Shown: positions 1 to 8,167, numbered from the stretch's first letter. The stretch: 20,191 nucleotides of DNA from a virus (IMGVR_UViG_3300036785_000016:1-20191), one strand, 5' to 3'. Numbers and translations: made by a program. The notes: generated by a model not told the origin, from the letters alone.

Positions 1-324
1 TTGAGGCACTATAAATATTGGCCTTAGACAATCTGACGGGTACGCATACTCATACGCCCATGGCGGCGGAGGAATGCCCTTATCCCAAACTAGCGGTACT
101 GCTGTTGGATTCTCAGGCGTTCCTGGAGCTGAGCAAATCAACGATAAGTTTATGAAGTTCCTAGCACAGTTCCATGGAGCCATGCGCAGCACTTCATCTC
201 GAAGAGGCTCCAACAAGAGCTTGACCTGAATACTCTCGTTGGAGCCCTCATCAAGCGAGGCTATCGAGCTACGAGTTCCTATAGCCGATAGTGCTCGATT
301 GGCAATGTCGACTTCACTTGTCAT
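1..324 (-). CDS. Tail tubular protein A-like (T7 gp11-like), 3' part cut by window edge
   Basis: Reading the minus strand from an ATG at 324 gives 108 residues with no stop before the left edge, so the C-terminal part lies outside the window. The N-terminus begins MTSEVDIANRALSAIGTRS, followed by the patterns LDEGSNES, LLLEPLRDEVLRMAPWNCA and WAYEYAYPSDCLRP. I recognise this opening from the phage family related to T7 gp11, which forms the ring joining portal and nozzle in short-tailed phages. The start overlaps the stop of the upstream gene by one base (TAATG), with a weak AGAAG ribosome site, so coupled translation is likely. The function rests on remembered family resemblance of the N-terminus; the conserved C-terminal part cannot be checked here. 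Confidence 0.85.
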   Translation of the reverse strand, partial: MTSEVDIANRALSAIGTRSSIASLDEGSNESIQVKLLLEPLRDEVLRMAPWNCARNFINLSLICSAPGTPENPTAVPLVWDKGIPPPPWAYEYAYPSDCLRPIFIVPQ

Positions 325-581
325 TACTTCTGCGACCCAGATCTATGAATAGTGCCGCCAATGCCAGGACTACCACTACCCCGGCCAGCCACTGGACATC
401 TAGCATGACCATGACTATCGCCATGCAAGCCAGGACCTTTAGGGTCACCGATATTACTCGGCCCCTTAGGCGCCGCATAGTTCATCACGTCACGGGCGGA
501 CTTTACACCACCAGTCGTAGCCCGAGCCGCTTGGGGTTGGCGAGACTCAGGCCCATATTCCGACAGAATATCTCTAGCCAT
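324..581 (-). CDS. Small Gly/His-rich phage protein, unknown function
   Basis: An 85-residue protein starting MARDILSEYGPESRQPQ. It has a strong GAGGAGG ribosome site, and its ATG overlaps the upstream stop by one base (TAATG at 579-583). The second half is low complexity and appears built from imperfect repeats of a PG-x-x-G-x-x-H pattern: PGLHGDSHGHA, then PGIGGTIHRSGSQ at the C-terminus. The protein encoded at 786-926 ends in nearly the same motif. No domain, signal peptide or membrane segment is visible. Similar small proteins sit between tail fibre and tail tubular genes in related phages as far as I recall, so a minor virion or assembly role is possible, but I do not know its function. 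It feeds directly into the tail tubular gene by a second TAATG. Confidence 0.75.
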   Translation of the reverse strand: MARDILSEYGPESRQPQAARATTGGVKSARDVMNYAAPKGPSNIGDPKGPGLHGDSHGHARCPVAGRGSGSPGIGGTIHRSGSQK

Positions 582-775
582 TATGCAGCCTCCTCTTCTT
601 TAACTTCTTTTGGTCGCAAGGCATTCTCAAGGGCAGCGCAAACCTGTGCAAGATGCATGTTGGCGACCTCGTTTAGGGCCTTGTAAGCAGGTGTTCCAGA
701 AGTTTTCTGAATGATATCGAGCAGCCCATTGATCCCAGCTGCATCGATTTTTGGTAGTCCATCATCTTTTGCCAT
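581..775 (-). CDS. Small acidic-tailed helical protein, unknown function
   Basis: A 64-residue protein starting MAKDDGLPKIDAAG. I chose the ATG at 775 over an upstream in-frame start because AGGAG lies 7 bases before it, and the longer version would run into the preceding gene. The middle looks alpha-helical (LLDIIQKT, YKALNEVANMHLAQVCAALENAL) and the C-terminus is charged (RPKEVKEEEAA). Its stop overlaps the next start as TAATG. There is no recognisable family, signal peptide or membrane segment. It belongs to the run of tiny genes between the tail fibre and the tail tubular gene; its role is unknown. Confidence 0.7.
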   Translation of the reverse strand: MAKDDGLPKIDAAGINGLLDIIQKTSGTPAYKALNEVANMHLAQVCAALENALRPKEVKEEEAA

Positions 776-785
776 AACTGCGCTC

Positions 786-926
786 CTACTTATGTTTTCC
801 TTGTGACCCACTTGGATGAATAGTCCTTCCACCGCCAGGGCCTAGAGCGGGTCTATCTGGTCCAGGCGGTGTATATCCCTTACCTCCCATCATCGGAGTG
901 TGCTTGAAGGCAAGTGCCATTCCCAT
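786..926 (-). CDS. Very small Gly/Pro-rich protein with TIHxSGSQ tail
   Basis: A 46-residue protein starting MGMALAFKHTPMMGGKG. A longer in-frame start at 1016 would overlap the preceding gene by 85 bases. The ATG at 926 lies just after that gene's stop at 932 and has GGAGG 11 bases upstream, so I prefer it; an ATG at 920 is a second option. The protein is rich in Gly and Pro (PPGPDRPALGPGGG) and ends GGGRTIHPSGSQGKHK. The GG-x-TIH-x-SGSQ part matches the C-terminus of the protein at 324-581. No function is known to me. The gap to the next gene start at 775 is ten bases. Confidence 0.6.
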   Translation of the reverse strand: MGMALAFKHTPMMGGKGYTPPGPDRPALGPGGGRTIHPSGSQGKHK

Positions 927-931
927 TTGCC

Positions 932-1264
932 CTACACCCTCCGGGCTAGCCGCATGAGGCTTGGGTTCGACTTTCCATGAAGCTCGGCCTTCTTTACTGG
1001 CATGTCCTTGTCGCATTTCTCTGGTTCCTTTCTAAAAACTCCTCCTTGACCGTGTTCTCGATCGAGTTGCCCTAGCAGGGAGGTCTCCGCTCGGGCCATC
1101 TCGCCCTTAACCCATGGTGGGGGTTGTTGGCCTATACTCTCATAAAAGTATCGAATGTAAATGAGGTTATGCAGGTGCTGCGTCAATCTCATTATGTTTG
1201 GCGGCACCAGCTTGTCGATGTCATCGCCAAACATACCATCAGATGGGCCTAACGGATTAGCCAT
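932..1264 (-). CDS. Hypothetical phage protein, 110 residues
   Basis: A protein starting MANPLGPSDGMFGDDIDKLV. The ATG at 1264 is preferred over an upstream in-frame start at 1372: GAGGAAGAAG lies just upstream, and the longer version would overlap the real gene at 1257-1421 almost completely. Its first 8 bases overlap the end of that gene (ATGGCTAA). Residues 25 to 45 look helical and aromatic (MRLTQHLHNLIYIRYFYESIG), followed by QQPPPWVKGE and a basic, charged C-terminal half that ends MRLARRV. No known domain, signal peptide or membrane span is apparent. Position suggests a minor tail or assembly protein; the function is unknown. Confidence 0.7.
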   Translation of the reverse strand: MANPLGPSDGMFGDDIDKLVPPNIMRLTQHLHNLIYIRYFYESIGQQPPPWVKGEMARAETSLLGQLDREHGQGGVFRKEPEKCDKDMPVKKAELHGKSNPSLMRLARRV

Positions 1265-1421
1265 TCTGCTTCTTCCTCTTCTTTTTGAGAATACCAGTCT
1301 TAGCGTCAGCTTGGTTAAACTCTTTAGCAACGCCTGTGGGGATACCCACTTTCTTGGCAAACTTCGGATCATGCGCCGCCGCCGCCATTGTTCGAGCTTG
1401 TTTAGGTGATGAGCTTGGCAT
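1257..1421 (-). CDS. Small basic phage protein (MPSxSPxQAR type)
   Basis: A 54-residue gene short enough to be missed by length filters. The ATG at 1421 has a near-perfect AAAGGAGG ribosome site 6 bases upstream, and the stop (TAA, 1257-1259) overlaps the next start. The product begins MPSSSPKQARTMAAAAHD, continues PKFAKKVGIPTGVAKEFNQAD and ends in a very basic KKKRKKQNG. I recognise this as a widespread family of tiny phage proteins with the pattern MPSxSxxQ.RxMAAAAHxPxFAKKVGIP, usually annotated as hypothetical. The basic tail suggests nucleic acid or acidic-protein contact, but that is inference. Recognition as a gene is firm because of the ribosome site and family pattern; its role is unknown. 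Confidence 0.85.
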   Translation of the reverse strand: MPSSSPKQARTMAAAAHDPKFAKKVGIPTGVAKEFNQADAKTGILKKKRKKQNG

Positions 1422-1433
1422 TTCGAGCCTCCT

Positions 1434-1727
1434 TTATGGATTTGTCGGTGGTGGTTGTCTAGCTGTCTGAGCTGTAAGCGCAGCCGCTATATTAGCAATG
1501 TAGCTATCACCAACACTCCATGGAACTGGACCGCCATAAAGTACAGTAAAGCCATCAGTACCACAATGCCGTACTCCAGGCTCATACACACGATCTACAC
1601 ATCCGGACGGCAAAACTGGTGTCACTACGTTAAAATCCAAAGCAGCGTTAGCGTAAGTATCAATATAAACCTGACTCGCAGAGCGGACAATTAGGTGGCC
1701 ATCTGGAGTCTGTTGAACCATAGTCAT
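1434..1727 (-). CDS. Hypothetical tail-region protein, 97 residues
   Basis: A protein starting MTMVQQTPDGHLIVRSASQ. The ATG at 1727 overlaps the tail fibre stop by 4 bases (ATGA), with a second possible ATG six bases later. The protein contains VLPSGCVDRVYEPGVRHCGTDG and a Pro-rich end (RQPPPTNP). No signal peptide, membrane span or known domain is visible. It follows the tail fibre gene with tight coupling, so it could be a fibre chaperone or a minor tail component. That idea comes from position only; I do not recognise the family. Confidence 0.7.
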   Translation of the reverse strand: MTMVQQTPDGHLIVRSASQVYIDTYANAALDFNVVTPVLPSGCVDRVYEPGVRHCGTDGFTVLYGGPVPWSVGDSYIANIAAALTAQTARQPPPTNP

Positions 1728-2923
1728 AGTTTCACCATAACATTGATAAAGACTGTTGGCTGCATTGTGTTGACTGGTGTGCCACTGCCGACAACAGGAG
1801 TATTTGCGCTGAAAACACTATCAGTCCCACTAAAAGTCATATTGTTAAAACCAGCAACACCTTGCCCCAAATATGTACCAGCGGCATAGGGACTCGGCGG
1901 GTCATGACTATGAGCTGCCATCGTCGCTATTGATGGTGTTATAGTTTCCACACCTATCTTCGATCCAAGCACACGATTTGTCAATCCCGATCCATGACCA
2001 GCAAGGCCTAGCACACGACTTGAGCCTGGAGGTAAACTCATACGACAATGGGCGGCAAATGCCGTTGCAGCTGTCCCTTGAGCCGCTCTAGTTGTGGCGC
2101 CACCAGTACTAGTAGCTAATGGGCAAAGAGCGTCTGTATAACCGTTATAATATAACGTGAATAGCGCCTGAGTATCAGTGTTCGCCCTTATAGTTGCTCC
2201 AGACGAGGCATCGCCTACGTTGCCGTCTACCCAGAGAACCCAGCCAGTATCAGCTACAGTCTTATGAGTTGGCTTAAGATCTCCAGTAGAGAATGCTGAT
2301 CCACTAGCAGCTATAGCCGCATTTATAAGATCAGGAATGCCCATTGCAGTCTGGGCTAATGGAATTGTAGCAGCTGTAACCACAGGCTGCATTGCAGTCG
2401 AGATTATAATATTTGGCGCCAGACCACCTACTAGATTACCAGCAGAGTCAAAAATAGCTGATTGATTCGCACGAACAGAGACTGGTGGAACAACAGCTGG
2501 AGGCGGATCACCCGGCCCAACCTGAAAGACACGACTCAGATCACCAGTGATATCTTGCCTAAGCATAGTCAAATAATCTAAGGCCTGCTCTATAGCAGCT
2601 GGATATACAATTCCTTGATTGGCAAAGGAAGTCTGCTGGACAGAGGCAAGAGTCCTGATTATCGTTAGTTTATTGCCAACAGCAAGCGGCGGACCAACTA
2701 GCGGATAGATCACCATTCCGCCGACAGGAGTTGGGTTAGGTGGAGATGGAGCATTTATGACTAGGTTATATAAACCAGTAGAAAGCTCCGATGTAATACC
2801 GGTAGGATCAGCCAGTTGAACTGAAATGGTCTCAGCAGACGGCACAGAGAAGCTGAATGAGAACTGGGTAGTAGCCCCGTCAGCTAAATAAGTTATTCTA
2901 TCAGAAATAGAGTTGACTGTCAT
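1724..2923 (-). CDS. Tail fibre with T7-like N-terminal domain and collar-type tip
   Basis: A 399-residue protein starting MTVNSISDRITYLADGATTQ. Residues 1 to about 135 follow the layout of the T7 gp17 N-terminal domain that attaches fibres to the tail: a short strand with a YxxDG turn, a FSFSF strand, then KLTIIRTLASVQQTSF and a helical stretch AIEQALDYLTMLRQDITGDLSRVFQV. The middle (about 140 to 210) is a Pro/Ala linker. The last roughly 190 residues, from TGDLKPTHKTVADTGWVLW through GSGLTNRVLGSKIG and MAAHSHDPPSPY to a Val-rich end, resemble the phage tail collar tips that contact the host surface. The start is an ATG four bases after the upstream stop, with GGTGA close by. Function is inferred from domain layout; the receptor is unknown. 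Confidence 0.8.
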   Translation of the reverse strand: MTVNSISDRITYLADGATTQFSFSFSVPSAETISVQLADPTGITSELSTGLYNLVINAPSPPNPTPVGGMVIYPLVGPPLAVGNKLTIIRTLASVQQTSFANQGIVYPAAIEQALDYLTMLRQDITGDLSRVFQVGPGDPPPAVVPPVSVRANQSAIFDSAGNLVGGLAPNIIISTAMQPVVTAATIPLAQTAMGIPDLINAAIAASGSAFSTGDLKPTHKTVADTGWVLWVDGNVGDASSGATIRANTDTQALFTLYYNGYTDALCPLATSTGGATTRAAQGTAATAFAAHCRMSLPPGSSRVLGLAGHGSGLTNRVLGSKIGVETITPSIATMAAHSHDPPSPYAAGTYLGQGVAGFNNMTFSGTDSVFSANTPVVGSGTPVNTMQPTVFINVMVKL

Positions 2924-2927
2924 AACA

Positions 2928-5900
2928 TCACCAAAGAGCGTTGGCCTGAGTTACTGTATCTGCAAATTCATTCACGCCAGAATGGGCATTCAAGACAAGT
3001 GACGGATAGATGCCTTGATCAGCCTGCGCTGTAATAGTGAAATATGGCGCCATTGCCAAAGTATCGCCACCACCAGCTGTTGGACCTACGTTAAAAGCAT
3101 GACCTCCTGTCAGCCAGAATGGCACAGCCACTATCGTATCACCAGCTACGTTGCCAGTTATAGCAGCAGCCGTAATATGGCGAAGACCCACAGTTTTCAG
3201 ATTAACAATCTGACTTACACTAAAAGGATATGTCTTTCCACTGGCCGTCTTATAACCAAACAAGGCAAGAGTGAGCAGATAGGACGCAGCTGCTCCCGTA
3301 TATGGCCGTAGCACATTGATATCCAGATAAAGCAGATTTCCTGCTAGTCGGACATTCTTTTCACTTGTGCCTACGTTAATTGGTCCACCGGAAATTGCAC
3401 GCCGAAAGTATGAATATATCGGAATATCCGGCGGTGCTCCCGCCATGTCAGCTACTGTTCGACCACCAGTGCAATTGATCACTGTCAACCTAGCACAGGG
3501 ATGTGGTGAGTAGACCATTGGTAGTGTTGCAGTAAAAGTAGTTGATGCTATCGTTGCAGAATTACTGATCGTGTAAGTCCCAGTTCCGGCTCTCGGTATA
3601 CCAGGAGTATCATTTGTTATGGTCGTTCCAGCAGGGAGGCCACCACCAGTAATAGTCATGCCAATCAATAGATTTGCATCAGAAGGTGTAATCGCTGTAA
3701 CGGTCAATGTATTACCAGCTACCGATGCTGTGATACTTAATGCCGTATCAGGCAGTGCTGTGAGATCAGTGTCCACACTGAATGCATTGCTACCGTCCAT
3801 GTAGACATCCAAGACCGTGAAGGCCTTGATTAATCCACTGGTTGCCACAACAGCGGTTGCCCCAGTCGTGCTTATCTGCGAAGAAGAATTGATTGCAATC
3901 TTAGCACCAGGGACAGCCCAAGGCAATGGACAAACTGCCGCCGTAGCACCGCCTGGAGCACGCCATGTGCCATAAGTAGTTGCAGCTCCTACAGCAACTG
4001 ACAATGTGCCACTGGTAAATGTAACTGTATTAACACCAATAGTACTACCCTCCTGCAGGCCGTCAGTGGTCTCCCCTATATATGAGTTAATCAACGTAAC
4101 ACGATCGGTTGCACCATATACTGGGCCAAACTGAAGCTGCTTGGTGATGAAGCTGTCTTTGATAACAGTTTCTTTTCCTGTACCAGTTAGACCACTCATC
4201 AACTTACAGCGTGTGATAACCATCTTGTTGACAGACGCCGTCTGCAAGCGAGGGTAAGAGTTTTCATCAAATACACAGTCGATATACTGAAGTGTGTCGA
4301 TCATCTTGTCGACTTCAGGAGTGCAATTATGAAATGTACAACGTTCCATGGTGAAATTGCGTACATTGGCTGGAGATGGGCCAGAGTCGAATGCCCAACC
4401 ATTCATTACACAGTCAACAAGGCGCACCGTCTTCATGCCACCAATTGTGCCCTCGGTTACGCCATAGATATTCAGCCCTCGGACCTCGAGTTCCTGATCA
4501 AACCCATCGTTAAGTTGCACTATCGTAGCGGGCCCGTCTACAGAGCCACTCCAGCCAATACCAGTCCCAGGCGTGAACTTCGGCAAGGTTGAACGATAGT
4601 TGTATTGCATACGGTCATAGAAAGTAATAGTACCTGAAGGCACGTCGACTGACTCAATTCTGAGAAACTCAAACGTAGATGGGTTCCAATTGGCGCCAGC
4701 ATTCTGCTGCATATCAACAGCCATCAAAGCAACCCAAGAGTTAGGATAGAAATTAACCGCTTGAGCCGGTGTTATCAGTGTGACAAAGTTTTGTTGGTGT
4801 CCGCTAGTGTCGACGTCAGTAGTTTGGAATTGAGTATGGTAGCACCACATAGAGGTACCAGTGTTTGCATTCTGGTCTCGATCGGCTCCACCGTAGAAAT
4901 TGATGTTTGTAGCTATACGAGTTCCATAAGCTAAAATCCTAGTTTTCTTCAGCCCAGCATTAATGCCCGGAGCCATGTTGTTGCTAGCGGCATAAGAGCC
5001 AGGATCCCAAACAAAGTCAGTCCAACTCTCGCCGTAAGTTGTAATAGAGTGTGTGCCAGACTGAGTGCCGGTAGTGGCGATAGCTGTGCCCTTAGTCGAC
5101 GAACTTGAAGTACCGTTGAATAGTGGTGTGCTGGTGATCTGGAATGTAATATTTGATCCCGGCCCTGTAGCTAAGATTGATTTTACAGTACCATAAAGGA
5201 CGTAGTAAATTTGATTGGCGACAATTCCAGTAGGCAATGCACCAGTGGTCTGGAAACTAATCGCCGAACCACTACACAGTGACGGCTGCTGAAAGGTAGG
5301 CGAAGTGACGGTGATAACAGCTGGGTTGGCAATAGAGATTGTAACTGTGCCTGTCTGAGGCGTACCCGCACGCTCGGCACCTACACCACCAGAGGGCGCT
5401 GCTGTAGTTGCTAGATATTGGCTGAAGAACTGGAACGGCGTAACATTATCAGGCGATGTTGGATCTATCCCGAAGTGTCTGGTATGGAGTGGCACTGGTG
5501 GAAGTAACTGCCAATAAGAAGCATCAAGGGCCGGGCGTGGAAATGTCTTGAATGTTGCCACAACCCCATTCGATGGATTCGCACCGTTCGACCAAGTTGG
5601 GTTAAACGTCAGACCAGCCGTACTTGTAGCAACAGCACAGGCAATTGCATTTCTAGAATGAATTGGTGGAGAGAGGTCAATCCACCCTGGAGCCATTGTA
5701 TAGTTGATAGGAACATCATCAAGAAGAATAGGATTTGCACCGTTAGACATCATCCCAATAACTAGCTCTGGCTGTGTCGATAACGGCCCCGTTGCAAGTG
5801 ACGGCGAGGCTGTAGTTACTGGAGCTCCTGCAAAAAGCTTTGTTACATCTAATGTAGCGCCATTAAACCCAGAAACAGTGTAAACATACAGACAGCCGGG

Positions 5901-6848
5901 GCCAGTACGTCCGGCAATAGCGAAGGTTGTGCCAGTAGGAGCAAATACAGGATTAAGACAATAAAGGATAGCTCCCACGCCATTATTAGTACCAAAATCG
6001 ACTGCCATGGTGTAGGTATTGCCAGCACTATCGGTAGCAGTCGAGGGAACCACTCCATAATCAAATACAATTATCAGCGCCAGTGACCCAGCATGAATTG
6101 GTTTGATTGACGGCCCCCAGCCTGGAGAACCTACAGTAGCATTAGCAGCAGTTGTAGCATAAACAAGTTCTGGAACCACGCCACTTGTGAAGCTTGGCGG
6201 GACCATGGAGGTAAAGCCAGTACCGACATATGGAAAAGCTAGACTGCTGACTCTAGCATAAACACCGGCTCCACCATCATCTGGGGCTGAATTGCCTGCG
6301 ACTGAGATGAAGTTACTTGTATCTGGAATAACAGCAACTGAGGCTACTGCTGGAGTGCTATATAATAGCATATCAGTTGCTGCAGTCGTAGTTCCTCCGC
6401 CTCCGCCTCCGCCTCCCCCAGAGCCTACGCCAGAACTGACGTTGTACCACCCGCTCATATCACGTAAAGGAAGAAGGCAAAGAACCTCATTGGCGATGGC
6501 CATCGTGATAGATGCAAATGTCTTATCAATAAATTGCCCTGAAGCCGACGTGACTATAATGTTAGCTGTAGCAGCATTACCACCAAGGTCCTTAACCACA
6601 ATAGCTCGTTCAAATCCTGTAGCCGGCATATAAGAAGTTTCTTGCACCCACTTCCTAACATCAGGCAAGTTAATGGTAACAGTGCCCATGGAGTCGACCA
6701 GCACAACTCCAGTACCTGGGGCTACAGCGTAGGTCCCACCACTCATTATAGATTGACTGGGATTAACCCTGACATTAACCCAGCCTAAGGTCGGGCCTAA
6801 GTTGACCCTAACTACCTGCTCTGGATTGCCACTCTGGTCTAGATCCAC
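2928..6848 (-). CDS. Large modular tail spike or appendage protein
   Basis: A 1306-residue protein, the largest in the window. It starts at a GTG directly abutting the upstream TAA (TAAGTG); the next Met is residue 35. Residues 1-140 form a beta-rich head that looks like a virion attachment part. Residues 144-152 are nine glycines acting as a linker. About 250-440 is a beta sandwich-like stretch with TATDSAGNTYT. About 500-600 is an Ig-like module with SFQTTGALPTGIVANQIYYV, and about 1035-1110 another with SITASVAGNTLTVTAITPSD. Between them, about 775-925, short repeated strands (VRLVDCVMNG, FTMERCTFHNC, VITRCKLMSG) look like a right-handed beta-helix, the fold of many polysaccharide-binding or -cleaving spikes. 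No catalytic residues can be assigned. Role in host recognition is inferred. Confidence 0.75.
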   Translation of the reverse strand: MDLDQSGNPEQVVRVNLGPTLGWVNVRVNPSQSIMSGGTYAVAPGTGVVLVDSMGTVTINLPDVRKWVQETSYMPATGFERAIVVKDLGGNAATANIIVTSASGQFIDKTFASITMAIANEVLCLLPLRDMSGWYNVSSGVGSGGGGGGGGGTTTAATDMLLYSTPAVASVAVIPDTSNFISVAGNSAPDDGGAGVYARVSSLAFPYVGTGFTSMVPPSFTSGVVPELVYATTAANATVGSPGWGPSIKPIHAGSLALIIVFDYGVVPSTATDSAGNTYTMAVDFGTNNGVGAILYCLNPVFAPTGTTFAIAGRTGPGCLYVYTVSGFNGATLDVTKLFAGAPVTTASPSLATGPLSTQPELVIGMMSNGANPILLDDVPINYTMAPGWIDLSPPIHSRNAIACAVATSTAGLTFNPTWSNGANPSNGVVATFKTFPRPALDASYWQLLPPVPLHTRHFGIDPTSPDNVTPFQFFSQYLATTAAPSGGVGAERAGTPQTGTVTISIANPAVITVTSPTFQQPSLCSGSAISFQTTGALPTGIVANQIYYVLYGTVKSILATGPGSNITFQITSTPLFNGTSSSSTKGTAIATTGTQSGTHSITTYGESWTDFVWDPGSYAASNNMAPGINAGLKKTRILAYGTRIATNINFYGGADRDQNANTGTSMWCYHTQFQTTDVDTSGHQQNFVTLITPAQAVNFYPNSWVALMAVDMQQNAGANWNPSTFEFLRIESVDVPSGTITFYDRMQYNYRSTLPKFTPGTGIGWSGSVDGPATIVQLNDGFDQELEVRGLNIYGVTEGTIGGMKTVRLVDCVMNGWAFDSGPSPANVRNFTMERCTFHNCTPEVDKMIDTLQYIDCVFDENSYPRLQTASVNKMVITRCKLMSGLTGTGKETVIKDSFITKQLQFGPVYGATDRVTLINSYIGETTDGLQEGSTIGVNTVTFTSGTLSVAVGAATTYGTWRAPGGATAAVCPLPWAVPGAKIAINSSSQISTTGATAVVATSGLIKAFTVLDVYMDGSNAFSVDTDLTALPDTALSITASVAGNTLTVTAITPSDANLLIGMTITGGGLPAGTTITNDTPGIPRAGTGTYTISNSATIASTTFTATLPMVYSPHPCARLTVINCTGGRTVADMAGAPPDIPIYSYFRRAISGGPINVGTSEKNVRLAGNLLYLDINVLRPYTGAAASYLLTLALFGYKTASGKTYPFSVSQIVNLKTVGLRHITAAAITGNVAGDTIVAVPFWLTGGHAFNVGPTAGGGDTLAMAPYFTITAQADQGIYPSLVLNAHSGVNEFADTVTQANALW
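6394..6419 (-). repeat. Hexanucleotide repeat coding the poly-glycine linker
   Basis: On the plus strand the unit CCTCCG occurs three times in a row (6394-6411) followed by CCTCCC; on the coding strand this encodes most of a run of nine glycines (residues 144-152 of the spike). Because the unit is six bases, slippage would lengthen or shorten the linker without changing the frame. Confidence 0.75.
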
Positions 6849-7652
6849 TTACGGCACCCCTACTGTTGTTCCATATGTTCGCAGGCGAGTGTAGAAATTA
6901 CCTACTTGTGTTGAATTTAAACTTCCGCCGAATGAAACCATTGCTATTTGATGTAAGGTAGCATCAGCCCCAGTAAATGGGTCATTAAACACTACGTAGG
7001 TAGAGTTAATTAGTGCAGAACTTACTTGCGTATCACTACCCACAGATGCTCCATTTAAATATGACTGGGTTGCACCACTAGCAGAACGATTTCCTAAGAA
7101 GAACCCTCGACTATCAGCGACAGCAAATCCTGCACCAACAGCAGAACAAATACGATTATAGAAATTACCGTCTGTGTACCAATTGAACATATGGGAAAAG
7201 TCAGTACCAGCTGTCGCATTTGACAAGATGCGTTGGGTATGAACTGCAGTTGTGATATCCCAAAATGAGTGGTGTGCACTATTTTGAGTATAGTTACCTC
7301 CTGCTGTTGATGGATTAAATCCTGTAGCAATTCCATCACCAGCAATCTGCGCATTGTACCCTCTAAATGCTACAAATGGTGGCGTTCCTTGCTTAGTAGA
7401 CAAAGACCTAGCAACCATATCTGTAAGGGCGCTAGGTTCGTTTTCTCCTGCATAGATCCATAAGCGATCTAGAAGTGCCCAAATTCCGTCAGCCTTTAAT
7501 CCAACAATTAGGTTATTAATCAAAGTCTGCTGCGGACCACTGACTGTACCGCCATTAGTACCTACAGCACTAATCCACGCTGTGGTGGCACTATCAAGGC
7601 CTCCACTAGAGACTGTAGGCATAAACAAGGTTGGCGCAAGGGCAGGTATCAT
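6849..7652 (-). CDS. LamG/concanavalin-like phage structural protein
   Basis: A 267-residue protein starting MIPALAPTLFMPTVSSGGLD, with its ATG overlapping the upstream stop by 4 bases (ATGA). The N-terminal part contains QQTLINNLIVGLKADGIWAL and DRLWIYAGENEPSALTDMVA. The middle reads GFNPSTAGGNYTQNSAHHSF. The C-terminal part, FNDPFTGADATLHQIAMVSF then LNSTQVGNFYTRLRTY, has the pattern I associate with concanavalin/LamG-like jelly-roll proteins in phage tails and prophages. No enzyme motif, signal peptide or membrane span is visible. It is probably a virion surface or carbohydrate-contacting protein placed just before the spike gene. The fold assignment is from memory of similar sequences and is not secure. 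Confidence 0.65.
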   Translation of the reverse strand: MIPALAPTLFMPTVSSGGLDSATTAWISAVGTNGGTVSGPQQTLINNLIVGLKADGIWALLDRLWIYAGENEPSALTDMVARSLSTKQGTPPFVAFRGYNAQIAGDGIATGFNPSTAGGNYTQNSAHHSFWDITTAVHTQRILSNATAGTDFSHMFNWYTDGNFYNRICSAVGAGFAVADSRGFFLGNRSASGATQSYLNGASVGSDTQVSSALINSTYVVFNDPFTGADATLHQIAMVSFGGSLNSTQVGNFYTRLRTYGTTVGVP

Positions 7653-8167
7653 TGGTGTGCAGCTATACGGTATCCGCTAACGCTGTTAATACGCCAGATA
7701 CTTAGCGTGAACTTATTTCCGCTAGTAGTAGTTAGAGCATCGCCTGTGTTTGAGCCTACACTAAAGCCAGTGAATGTAATGGCCCCGGCACTAGCACTGT
7801 TGGTCGCTAGCAGCATACAAGATCCATCAGCAACAGGGGCTGTGATAGTAAAAGCCCCATTGTTGGTGATAAATTGGAGTGGACAGGCCCCACAGTCTAC
7901 TGTTATATTACCGGTCGTTAGAGACTTCGAGGTTACATTAGCGCCACCAGAGACCGTTTGATCTGCTACATCAAGTGTAGCTGGCGTCCCTGCTGTCTGG
8001 CCAAGAACACCAGCGTTATTAATAAGCCCTCGTCCATTAATTCCACCTGAGACTGTAGACGAGCCTATAGTGACACCAGATGAGCCTCCAACTATAGCGG
8101 CCACATCTGCTACAGTCAGACCTCCAAGTTCCTGCTGTGTTGTTTGGAACTTAAGGGTATCAGCCAT
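7649..8167 (-). CDS. Beta-rich structural protein, 172 residues
   Basis: The ATG at 8167 is chosen over a TTG three bases upstream because AGGAGG lies 5 bases before the ATG, and it forms a TGATG overlap with the upstream stop. The product starts MADTLKFQTTQQELGGLTVA. It is rich in Gly, Ser, Thr and Val, with alternating short strands (GVTIGSSTVSGG, QFITNNGAFTITAP, AGAITFTGFSVGSNTG) and ends LSIWRINSVSGYRIAAHQ. This is typical of a beta-strand tail or decoration protein. I recall similar proteins in other phages but with no assigned function. No signal peptide is present, unlike the proteins encoded at 8977-9869. Confidence 0.7.
   Translation of the reverse strand: MADTLKFQTTQQELGGLTVADVAAIVGGSSGVTIGSSTVSGGINGRGLINNAGVLGQTAGTPATLDVADQTVSGGANVTSKSLTTGNITVDCGACPLQFITNNGAFTITAPVADGSCMLLATNSASAGAITFTGFSVGSNTGDALTTTSGNKFTLSIWRINSVSGYRIAAHQ

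Noticed and set aside
1-229. Plus-strand open frame at the left edge (…GGGGMPLSQTSGTAVGF…)
   Set aside because: The minus strand encodes the recognised tail tubular N-terminus over the same bases with an overlapping start.
932-1372. Longer 146-residue version of the 932-1264 gene
   Set aside because: The extra N-terminus lies over the well-supported gene at 1257-1421 in another frame and has no ribosome site.
1724-6848. Diversity-generating retroelement target, suggested by BPP-1 likeness
   Set aside because: No reverse transcriptase and no template repeat were seen; there is no direct evidence of a variable region.
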